This document shows, one piece after another, positions 10,382 to 19,104 of a stretch of 64,000 nt of DNA; within the stretch, counting starts at the first letter, position 1; every line of letters starts with the position of its first letter. The notes under the pieces were generated by a model that ran no database searches, was not told the origin of the DNA, and saw nothing but the letters and a program-made list of their open reading frames with translations. Source of the stretch: Durusdinium trenchii (taxonomy: Eukaryota; Sar; Dinophyceae; Suessiales; Symbiodiniaceae); contig CAXAMN010026706.1 of the NCBI GenBank assembly GCA_963970005.1, forward strand, positions 403,131 to 467,130, given 5' to 3'. A program made the translations under genes and the position numbers.

Positions 10382-11457
10382 TGCCAGAAGTGGACTGCAT
10401 CATGAACCGACGCCCACTCCACACTTGATGTGGCCCATGTCGCCTGCAGAGACAGCAGCCCAGCCTTCAACGTCTCCTCTTCACCACCTAGCAGGATGTC
10501 GTCGACGTACACGGACATCAATCCTGTCCAATGGCGCTCCCCCGACTTCAGATCCTCCTCCTCCAAGCGCCAGAGATTTTCATCCTCTGTCTTGCGGAAG
10601 TGCCCTCTTACTTTTTTCTTGCCTCTCATTCTCACCCAGCTCACCTGCGGCAGAGTGGCGTCCCTATGTTTGGACCAGTCACGAGGCGACGTGGTAAGGC
10701 CATACATGGCCAGCTTGACCAACCATACTTCTCCTTCCTTAGCCAGGCCCAGTCTTTTGTAGACCGCAGGAATCTCCTTCGCGACCAGCTTGCCATCTTC
10801 ACGACGAGGGGCATTCAAGAAAGCAACTCGAATGTCTGTTGCTGCTATGGCCCAGTCTTTCAAAGCTGCTGTGCGAACCATTGCCCTCACTTGAGGATGT
10901 TGATCAACTCCCAATTGCAACCGACTTTGAGCCAGCCTGAACGATGCTTGAGTGTCCAGCGCAGCCACCTGAGCGCATGCAGGCTCCAAAGCTTTCAGCA
11001 GCAAGGTGCCGTCAGGCAGCGCTGCATCAATTTCTTGAGCTCGTCGGAAATGCCGGCGCCATGAACGAAGGGCGGCTGAGAGCTCCACAACCCCATTGTT
11101 CTTGTCCATCACCGTGAGCTTGGACAGCAAGATGGCCTTCTCAGCTGAGCCACCTGGCTGATAGCGCACCAGCAACCGAAACAAGAGAGCCGTTGATGTC
11201 AGCTCTCTGGCCGTGATCAAGGCCTGTTGTTGATCCGAGGGGATGGATCGAAGCAAGAGGCTCACCCCCCTTTGTTCGGTCCGCTGATAGCGGCCATCCA
11301 GCAACTCGTCAGGGAGCTTGGGGTCAATCTGCACACGCTCCAACGGTGAGGCTGTTTTCCACCGATCATAGTAGCAGTGCGCTTCACGAAGTGTCAGGTT
11401 CCACCATCGAGCGCTCACCTGAGAAATGTCTCTCAGGACCGGTCCGCAGACCTCCAA
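10351..11457 (-). pseudogene. Copia gag remainder fused to reverse transcriptase
   Basis: It continues the gag frame after a TGA. About 180 residues of gag-like sequence (WWNLTLREAHCYYDRW, LLFRLLVRYQPGG) run without a break into RT. RT motifs are ATDIRVAFLNAP (motif A with its catalytic Asp), AMYGLTTSPRDW and LMSVYVDDILLGG (the YVDD box). The fusion point, around 10890, skips the zinc knuckle, protease, integrase and N-terminal fingers, so this is an in-frame internal deletion derivative. Confidence 0.9.
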
Positions 11458-12912
11458 TCAATCTCCAAGCTCCAGCGGTGAGGCTTCCGAAGACAACTCT
11501 GGAAGCTCTGCTTTGCCATTGCTCACACCTTCATTCCAGGGCAAGGGCATAGGTGTCGAGGCATCATCACCGCGCCAGCGACCATACCCACCACTTCCCA
11601 GAAGTTCAGGACTTTGGGGGCGATCATCATTCAACGAAACCCAGATTTGACATACACCAGCAGGTTTATGAGGAGGTACACAAGCAGACCCTTGAGCTGT
11701 ATGAAATCCCCCACCACTGCTATGCTCAAAATCCTGTAGGTCCGGTCCATGTAGCCCCACGAAACCCGTAGGAGGTGCAGCATGCGTATCATGAGAACTT
11801 GAAGCCATGTTGCCCCTTTTCGATTCTCGCTGTAGGCGCTCCAGAGAAGCGCGGAGCACTTGCACTTCGCTTTCCAGCCAAGCGGCGCGAGCATCATCTG
11901 CTGGCACTAAATTCGGCCGAGGGGCAGGACCATCGGTGGACACCAGTTCAGGCCGAGTGGCATGAAGATCATCACACGATCTCTCAGGCCGAGGCACAAT
12001 TCCAGCCGCAGACCTTCCTCGAGGAACAAAAGCCTTTCCCTCTCGAAGATGCTTGGGCAGCCACTGGTCGTCGTTGCGGCGTCGATGCAACTCCACCGAC
12101 TCATACCCTGCCAGGTCACACTGTTCAGCCAAGGCACTCGGAGGTGGAAACGGAGGCACCAGCAGATCCAGTGCAAATGACTTGCTCTGCGGCGGCGAAA
12201 CCGGAGGTACTTGGGTTCCATTCGGTGTGAACCTTGTCACACCATGCGATGACTTGCGAGCAGCAGGACTTCGACCACGGGGCGTTCGAGGCGGATGTCG
12301 CTCTGGAACCCCTTTCTCTTGAGGCTGACCTCCCCCCACACCATCCATGACCTCCCACGATGAAGGGGTTGTAGAAGGAGCCCCACTAGAACCAGCTAGC
12401 TGCTTTTTCACCTTTTCCAGTTCCTTGGTGAGAGCTTCATTCTGATCCCTCAAAAAGGTCACCATCTCAGCCTCCAAGGCCCGTTGTAGCCCCAGCCCAT
12501 CGGAGTCCTCGGAGCAACGAGAAGGCCCGTGCTTCGGCGGCACAGGTCCCATGGTCTCAGCAGGTGGAGGTGCCGAGCTATCGCCAGTAGGAGGCATCGC
12601 TCCCTCAGACTTCTTTCCCAAACCAGGCCCAGCGCGACCGTCGATGCCGCCGCAATGGCTCGGGGGTGTCGCAAACGCGCGGCCACCATCAAAGCTTCGA
12701 AGGGACTGTGTTCCTCGCCCTTTGCCGAAGCCACCCGATCTCGCCGTGCCTATATCCTGCACAGCGTCGGCTTCCATCTCCCAATCATCGCTTGGGACTG
12801 GGAGGTCCTCTGGGCGATGTTGCCTCAACAAGGCCTCCAGCTGCAGCTTCTCCGACCACCAGGGGTTGACAACCGCACCTGACGGTGGAGGCAAAGACCT
12901 TGCTCGGTCCAT
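11458..12912 (-). pseudogene. Copia gag N-terminal region ending at a nonsense codon
   Basis: ATG at 12910-12912 lies about 40 bases downstream of the 5' LTR. The protein is Pro/Arg/Ser-rich with NPWWSEKLQLEALLRQ near the N terminus and a Leu/Glu coiled-coil stretch (EMVTFLRDQNEALTKELEKV). It ends LELGD followed by TGA (11458-11460), directly continued in frame by LEVCGPVLRDI. A Trp codon TGG changed to TGA is the simplest explanation. Confidence 0.8.
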
Positions 12913-12939
12913 GGCGGCGCTTACGCAATGGCCACCGTT

Positions 12940-12951
12940 GGGCTCATAACC
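12940..12951 (-). promoter_or_regulatory. Primer binding site: matches the anticodon arm of initiator tRNA-Met (half-tRNA priming)
   Basis: Next to the 5' LTR the minus strand reads GGTTATGAGCCC. The complement GGGCTCATAACC(C) is the anticodon stem-loop of initiator tRNA-Met, with CAT in the loop. Drosophila copia and yeast Ty5 prime from a cleaved half of this tRNA at the same region rather than from the 3' CCA end. Position and sequence both fit. Confidence 0.8.
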
Positions 12952-13051
12952 CTCAACAACTCAAGTCCAAACACCTCGGACTTTTCTCTTGGACAAAAGA
13001 TGCCTTCGGTGGTACATCACCGTGAATGAAACACGAGTCACCGTCAAGCGA
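12952..13051 (-). repeat. 5' LTR of the copia element
   Basis: This repeat is identical over 100 bases to 8451-8550. It is followed by the second copy of the target CCAGG at 13052-13056. Confidence 0.9.
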
Positions 13052-13056
13052 CCAGG

Positions 13057-13114
13057 GATTTCCAAGGGCGACAGGAAACAGTTGGCCCCGCACGTCCCTG
13101 TACTGTCACTGTAG
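13057..13114 (+). pseudogene. Copy B, fifth exon, right fragment
   Basis: The segment resumes GISKGDRKQLAPHVPVL in the frame left at 8450 and ends at TAG (13112-13114), as in copy A. It is separated from its 5' half by the 4.6-kb retrotransposon. Confidence 0.6.
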
Positions 13115-13230
13115 ATGGCCTTTCATTCATGCAATTTACGTCAAGAGTCTTGAGGGAATACTGGCATCGCAAGTGTGTTGCGCTTTACACTGTGCGCTAG
13201 CATGCTCACTTCTCCAAATCTTGTTCCAAG

Positions 13231-13376
13231 GAGTTTGGTGCTTGTTCGAATTTCTTTTGGCAAGCAACCTCAAGTTGGAGCTGGTCTTTGGCACAGATGT
13301 CGGCGTGGTGGGGGACGACGCTTACTTGAGAACTGTCAAGCTTAGCAGCTTAACGCCACAAAAACGATCTAAATAG
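13231..13376 (+). pseudogene. Copy B, last exon
   Basis: The acceptor gttccaag is followed by the conserved GVWCLFEFLLASNLKLELVF and TDVGVVGDDAY, then a divergent tail to TAG at 13376. It is a paralogue of 6394-6581. Confidence 0.5.
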
Positions 13377-13975
13377 GCAGGGGCTTTGCCCCATACCCAG
13401 ACCAGGGTGTCCACTCTCCAAGTTTGTTGAAGCTTTGCGGAAGGCGAAGAGATTTTGCAAAATGTGGCGCCCACTCTTTTTTCCAAGTAATCTGCAGGGG
13501 ATGAGTAGACTGCAAGCATGTACTCGTACTGCGGAGTAGCTGTTTTTCTGTGAGAGCTTGCAGGAGCAAGAACTGGCTGGTGGGTGCTAGTTTAGGTGTT
13601 GAAAACTGATGAAAACTGATGTGGTTGAAGCTAAGTTATCCTAAAAGCAAAGCATAGCAAAGCTATGCAAAGACAAGTCGACTGCATAGCTTCAATCCTG
13701 CAGTCCTGTGTCTACGGATCCTTACGGAGCACTGGGTCTGCAGTGGAGCTGTTGTCAATTCGTTCATGCTGCCAGGATTCAATAAGTGCACCCAAAATGT
13801 AATATTAAAAGATATTTTGTAAGATTTGGTTGTGCTCGTGACATTGTTCGGGGTGAAACAGAATCCTCATCCTGAGGTTTCGACCCGCCCCTTTGTTCAC
13901 TAGTAGTTTCCATGGTCTCTCAGGTACTTACAAATGTATCATATTTGCTTGCTTGACATGAGGAGGGCTGCACGT

Positions 13976-14121
13976 CCTTTGACATTGCGCTGGAGGTGGG
14001 CAAGAAGATCGAGACCCTCCAAGTGGCAAATTGCCACGCATCCAGTGAAGAGGACAAGAAACTCGGCAAAGGCCCAAGGGACGGGATATCAGCGCAATGC
14101 AGATCTCCACACACTATGAAA
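13976..14121 (+). CDS. Copy C, upstream coiled-coil-like exon
   Basis: The frame SFDIALEVGKKIETLQVANC then HASSEEDKKLGKG is a close match to copy B at 6782. It is open to TGA at about 14121. Copy C appears partial, because later exons of the family are not found before 18 kb. Confidence 0.4.
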
Positions 14122-14379
14122 TGAATCCAGTTTGTACAGTAGGTTGGGCAGCGTGGTGATAAAAACCAGCCTTGAGAGGTGGAATCTTTCAGAAGCAGTG
14201 TTTCCTTTTGATCGGCTTTGTAGGTCCACAAAGGGCCATAGGCCGATATAGGATCTGAGAGGCTGCTAATGCGTCGGTCTGTGGGTAATCCTCTTTGGTT
14301 CCATGTTTTTGCCTAGGGACTGAAAACCGGACCCACTTTTCTGACATTTTTGGATTCCACGACGCTTGGTCATGTCATC

Positions 14380-15130
14380 GCATGGTGTTGGGAGGGGGTG
14401 GGGGGGGTGGGGTGAGGGTCAAATTCCCCGCAGTGGAGCGTGTAATACATAGTATCCGTGGATTCAACTCACAGTCCAACGAGCGAGTGAGCGAAGGCGA
14501 TCGAGCGGCTGTTTTCACACGCACATACCTTGAGCCAAATGTTATGGAATGCCAATGCATTGCGTAAGGGCATATCGCAAGATACTGTAACGGGGGCCCG
14601 AAAACAGAAAACATGCGGGGGGTGCTGTAATTTCGTTGTTGTTTTCACATACGTCTCATGAGCATGAAGGCTCAAGACGTAGCCACGGTGTGTGCTTTAG
14701 TTTTGTTGTTTCGGTTGTCGGGTGTTCCTTGTCCTCCTCGTTTTTGTGTTTTCTTCCTTTGTGGTGTGTCAGCCCTTTCTCTTTAGACCAGTACGTAGAC
14801 GGCTTAACTCGTGATTGTTCTGACCCTCGAGTTTCTTTTGTTCACAATACAGGTTTGGGGCTGGGTAAACTGGGAGCAGGTGTTAGAAACTCGTTTTTCG
14901 TTGTTCACACTTTGGTGCAATGTGTGGTTGAAGTTTTCTTTATCCAAAAACAGAAACAAAGTCCTTTTCTGTTGGTGACTGTTGGTGTTGAGTTGGCGTT
15001 TGTTGCGTAGTTGTAGCAGCTCCATGTCGGATGGGTGCGCCGCTGCTGATTTGCTTGACAATGGCATCGATGAAACAGACTTGCACTCGGAGCCTGACTG
15101 GGACAGCTAGTTACACAAAAAACAGGCAAC
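14380..15130. other. No confident gene between copy C exons
   Basis: A G-run (14392-14415), T-rich sequence and an ORF at 14636-15010 with no conserved counterpart in copies A or B fill this stretch. It reads as intron. Confidence 0.3.
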
Positions 15131-15295
15131 TTGAGGTGTCGCGAAAAAAACGTTTTTTATTTCGGCAAAACGCATGACAAAGCATTGCGTTTACCAATGA
15201 ATTTGACAGAAGAACCTGCAAAAGAGGGTACGGTTTCCAATCCGTACGGTTGTTTTTGGCTTGGTTTTCTTCAATATGCATTCAGGTTTGGCTTG

Positions 15296-15511
15296 TGCTC
15301 ACGGTGTGGTCGACCTAGGAAAAATATTTTTGATCACATCATCTCGGAGTTGGGCAGCTTAGAGCGAATGGACCAGGAAATCAGGCGGCTCATGGGCCAG
15401 ATGTTGAAGAAGAACCTGGTGAACGTTGAACATGCGACAACCAGTCTCTTGCAGCGACTGGGGCAGACATCGCAGCCTCAAAGGCTACCCGATGCATGCT
15501 GTTTTGGTTGA
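15296..15511 (+). CDS. Copy C, exon with conserved helical segment
   Basis: The acceptor atgcattcag ends at 15295. The frame GLCSRCGRPRKNIFDHIISE continues as LGSLERMDQEIRRLMGQMLK. It aligns with copy B at 7134-7210. The frame stops at TGA 15509-15511, so either a donor precedes this or the copy is truncated. Confidence 0.45.
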   Translation, partial: CSRCGRPRKNIFDHIISELGSLERMDQEIRRLMGQMLKKNLVNVEHATTSLLQRLGQTSQPQRLPDACCFG

Positions 15512-15886
15512 GTGCGCACATATTTTCCGGCAACACGCACGAGTCGTGGCCAGCTTCCTTTTCAAGGAATTCGCACGTTTTGGGAGCATGCACAAAGTCG
15601 TGAACCACAAGAAGGGCATGTCGTGCCTACAAACCCGGCAACCCCTTGCTGGACAGCAAAAATTGATTTGCTCTTTGGTTTTAGTGGTGACAAACCCAAA
15701 TCGGTCACCCTGCAAAAGGCTCTGAAGATGAAGCCACGTTCAAGTAACCCATTGCCAGGGACGTTTGCCCATCTGGTTGCAGGGTCCTGTTGTTTGGAAT
15801 CGTCGCATGTCACCGTGGAACCACTGCACACTGCAGAAGTTAGAGCACTGTGCATGAGCACTGCGAGACTTATGTTTTTGTTGTAA
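15512..15886 (+). CDS. Uncertain open frame downstream of copy C
   Basis: This is a 124-codon open frame with no ATG near its start and no recognised domain. It follows the copy C exon directly in another frame. It may be part of the same locus or chance. Confidence 0.2.
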   Translation: MRTYFPATRTSRGQLPFQGIRTFWEHAQSREPQEGHVVPTNPATPCWTAKIDLLFGFSGDKPKSVTLQKALKMKPRSSNPLPGTFAHLVAGSCCLESSHVTVEPLHTAEVRALCMSTARLMFLL

Positions 15887-16275
15887 CGAAGATTGCATTT
15901 TAGCACTCACCTGAAACGATGCGGCCCAGAATGCTGTGGGCTGTGCTTGTTGATCCACTGTTCGGCTCTTAAAGCACTGATGCCTCCATGCTGCTTCTGA
16001 TGCCAAGAGGGCCAAGGGGTTTGTCCTGAGTTTCAACGCTGTCAATTTTTCCTTTGTCTCTCTCTCTCTCTCGCTCTCTCCCTCCCCATCCCCATGTTGT
16101 TTTTTCTCTCTCTCACACGGTTCCTCTCTCCCATTTTTCCCCCGCTTCAGCCTGTTCTTTGTCAAATTAACGTTTCACAATGACTTACGTACAAGCTCAA
16201 GGGTCCGGTGATGTGGCAGCCTGTTTTTCACGTGCATTGCCATTCGAAATGATGCCTCTCAGAATCACGATGAAT

Positions 16276-16317
16276 CACACCTCCTTGGTGTGAGTCCACA
16301 CCTCCTTGGTGTGAGTC
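16276..16317. repeat. Direct repeat with internal palindrome
   Basis: The 21-base unit cacacctccttggtgtgagtc occurs twice in tandem. Each unit contains the palindrome cacctccttggtg. Confidence 0.7.
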
Positions 16318-16529
16318 AGTATATTCCTGTATACTATATACCAATGTTTAAGTTAAGTACAACATACTTGTAACACGGGTGAGCACTCTGCAAGCTGAAG
16401 ATTCTGCCACTGATGATATCACCTCCATGCAATTGATGTCTTTTCATATTTTTTCATGTATGTGCAAACGAATCATACCTGTCAACGATGTAAACGGCTT
16501 GCTCGGAAGTCCCGAGACGGTCGCCAAGC

Positions 16530-16590
16530 CTAGGCAATGTTGTGAACCTGCATCCCTGGCTCTATTACTTGCATGCGCTCTACTGTGCGC
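16530..16590 (+). CDS. Possible channel exon E2
   Basis: One frame gives HPWLYYLHALYCAPW. In CSC1-like channels the next helix after the segment encoded by E1 often begins with W..HA..VW. The match is short, the splice sites are not clear and the next exon of the chain is missing, so this is tentative. Confidence 0.22.
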
Positions 16591-17594
16591 CCTGGCGAGA
16601 ATCGCAAGATGCAGCTTCTCAGGTTTTCAAAGGAGTTTAGTTGGACGAAGCACGGTCAGCTGATTTGAAGAACTGTATGCGATCTGAATTGTGCAAAGAG
16701 CCTTTGCCTGCCTTGGAAGTCTCACATGTATAAACTCACAGCCAACGAATTCTCCTTTTTTGGAACGTGGAGGCCTATGTTTGCTACACCGTCAAGACCC
16801 TCGTCTACGACGCGCAGGACTCTGCTCACCCCCATGTCAGACAGGTCTTGAAATGGTGCAACTCCCCAGCATGTTTGTGCTAAAAAGGGCCAAAGGTCCT
16901 CAGAGGCCAGGTGAAGCAAAGATATAGGCCCTATAGAGGCACGATGCAGTATATGACATGTATATGACATGTATGATCCACTTAGTAAAAGGAACTTTGC
17001 TTGGCACGGCATGGTGTGATGCTTCTTTGTTTTGGCTCCTGAAACTCAGCTGTCACATACTGAATTAGTTCTTCACCTCTCAATGACTGACACACAGCAC
17101 AGAGCTGGGTGGGGTGCTTTGTTTGTTTCCACTGATGTTGACTGTGGACTAACTGAATTGGTATCAGCATGCTGTCCAAGTTGCTTGAGGGCCACATGCA
17201 TGGAGTTTCCTCAATTAGCTCGAAACAGCGCTCTACAGTGACTGTGGCTGAAAACATTCCGGAACTACTGCGTAGACTCTGCCAAAGACCGATTCTACAT
17301 TGTTTCTGAGCCGAAACAACCCTAAAAGGTATAGAATTGCAAGACCATTCTCCCAACTCTGCAGCAAACAGGTCAAAGTCCAACCCCAAAGCTGTGTCCA
17401 CACAGATGACGCTTTAGTCTTTTCCCTCCCAGCGTGCAGCCAGGTGCAGACAGCATGGTCCCATGGTCCCTCCTCCGACAGGTGCCAACCAGGGTGAGAA
17501 CTCCTTTGGACCATCTCCACTGGAGCAAAGGAGAGCCACAAAGGAGACGCACAGCCACTGAGCCACTGAGCCACTGGCTCCTTTGGACCATTCC

Positions 17595-17645
17595 ACTTCT
17601 CCTCACGGCTCCCACTTAGAGCTACTTCAAGCCGTGAGGAGAAGT
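17595..17645. repeat. Perfect 16-bp stem hairpin
   Basis: acttctcctcacggct (17595-17610) and its exact complement at 17630-17645 enclose a 19-base loop. T-run sequence follows. It could be a structured RNA or a foldback remnant. Confidence 0.8.
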
Positions 17646-18060
17646 TTTTGGCCCGACGCTTCAAGTGGCTGAAGACCTTGCCACATCCTCGCTCCAGGAC
17701 GAGAACGTGGGTAGGGTCCGTTAAGAAGGTGTACTGTGAGTGGTTTGGAAAAGTCTTTAGGATGACTTTGCCTGAAACACTATATTTTTGGGTAAGGTGG
17801 TTCATTAGTTCTGGTGCATAGCTTCCAGCATTTTCCAACTACTTTCAGAATCTTGGGGACGTAGTGTCAAAGACAGCTGAGCACCTTTCAGCGGTCCGTA
17901 TTTGATTGTGTCGGACCTGTTGCTCTAAGTGTTGCTCTAAAAAAGGGTCCTTCGTGATTTTTTGTCAGCTTTGAGACGGGGGAAACGCCGTTGATTGCCT
18001 AGAAGCGTGATTGACAACGAACCAACTGATGCTGCCGCCAAACCAAAACAACAAAGCCAG

Positions 18061-18115
18061 CCAGAGGACTGTCCTGGTCGAAGGCATTCCAGAGGAATTT
18101 GTGAGTGAGGACAAG
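18061..18115 (+). CDS. Channel exon E3: start of the cytosolic domain (RTVLVEGIPEEF)
   Basis: The frame reads RTVLVEGIPEEFVSEDK up to the donor gtgtgg at 18116. R-T-(V/I)-(L/M)-V-E-G-I-P is the signature opening of the cytosolic domain of CSC1/OSCA channels, usually followed by SDxxLxxFF. The next exon (20909) begins VREFF, which completes that pattern. The 5' boundary (acceptor aaagccag) is a guess; upstream sequence is also open. Confidence 0.7.
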
Positions 18116-18718
18116 GTGTGGATCGGACGGCGCTTAGGGCCGTGCTATTCGTCAAACGGTAGCCAGCGGAGCACTGGAACGCCTATTCCTGACATATTTA
18201 GGAACGGTGACATGACACGTGACACGAGGATTTTGTTGGATCAGGTTGTATCCTGGAATGCTGGATGTAAGTTGATGGTCTACGTTTGGAATGGTCTGCA
18301 GATTGGTTCTGAAAGACCCTCCAGTTTCGATCCCTCTTAGAAACAGATGAGCTCCACAGCCCTTGCTCATCTCTTTTTGCTGTGAAAACTGGAGTTTGGA
18401 TATGTTGTACATAGCAAACAGCCAAAATCATACAAAATCTCATAAAACATCGTGCATGAAAAAGAATGAAGAGAGAAAAACCTTGTTTTTGAAGGGAGAT
18501 GAGGTCCACAACATCTCGTAACCGCCGCAAAGCGTCATGGCAGTCGTCATGGTCTATCTGCAAGACATCACCGTCATCCCACCATGGTGGAACCCAGTCT
18601 ACCCACATAGACAAGCACGGAAGGAGTGCTAGAACACACAACAAAACCAACATCAACAAGTCAGAAAATGAATTCAAACGTAGATACAGTAGGTGTGTTT
18701 GCACCACAGAACGGTCAA

Positions 18719-18727
18719 ATTTCTACC
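18719..18727 (+). repeat. Left 9-base target site duplication (ATTTCTACC)
   Basis: ATTTCTACC is repeated in the same orientation at 20714-20722, immediately outside the right inverted repeat. Confidence 0.6.
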
Positions 18728-18757
18728 AGAAAGGAGCGCTCTGAGCGGCGCGTTTTT
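18728..18757 (+). repeat. Left terminal inverted repeat
   Basis: agaaaggagcgctctgagcg begins the arm. It is complementary to 20683-20713 over about 25 bases with one mismatch, and it is GC-rich in contrast to the interior. Confidence 0.7.
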
Positions 18758-18875
18758 GCATTGTTTCATTTTGTTTGTATTTTGTTTCTATATTTGTATT
18801 GCGTTTCTATTGATTTTTGTGCCACTGAAAGAGTACTATTCTGCCTCAACCCCCCCTCCCCCAAAGGCAATTTCC

Positions 18876-19058
18876 AAAATTCCAATTTTCCAAAATTCCA
18901 ATTTTCCAAAAAAACCAAAGAAACCAAAAAAACCACAAAAACCAATTGTGCCAGGACTTTGCCTCACCCCCTCTTCCCCCCATGGTCTGTGCAGAATTGG
19001 TTTTTTTGGTTTCTTTGGTTTTTTTTGGAAAATTGGAATTTTGGAAAATTGGAATTTT
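18876..19058. repeat. Large inverted repeat of A/T runs (hairpin)
   Basis: The left arm at 18876-18947 (tandem aaattccaattttcc and aaaccaaag units) is complementary to 18995-19058 almost throughout, apart from a short insertion. A 47-base C-rich loop sits between. The hairpin sits just inside the left TIR of the element. Confidence 0.85.
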
Positions 19059-19104
19059 GGATTTTTTGATTTCCTGGGATGTTTTAAATTTTCAATTTCC
19101 TTGG

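Larger units (their letters stand above)
8451..13051 (-). mobile_element. Ty1/copia LTR retrotransposon, internally deleted and inactivated
   Basis: The element has identical 100-base direct terminal repeats (8451-8550 and 12952-13051) and a 5-base target duplication CCAGG (8446-8450 and 13052-13056). The empty site is preserved in the paralogue at 6083-6090. Read on the minus strand it carries gag, reverse transcriptase, RNase H and a C-terminal extension. The Cys-rich knuckle, protease and integrase that lie between gag and RT in copia polyproteins are missing. One nonsense codon and at least two frameshifts kill it. The LTR ends are not the usual TG...CA. Identical LTRs suggest a fairly recent insertion, although the coding region was already defective, so it may have been mobilised in trans. 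Confidence 0.92.

Noticed and set aside
12940-12952. Initiator tRNA-Met anticodon arm sequence as a possible tRNA gene
   Set aside because: No acceptor stem, D-arm or T-arm surrounds it, and its place at the LTR border identifies it as a primer binding site.
17233-17838. A 201-codon minus-strand ORF
   Set aside because: It spans the hairpin at 17595-17645 and a short tandem ctcagtggctcagtgg run; no domain, and other frames are open too.
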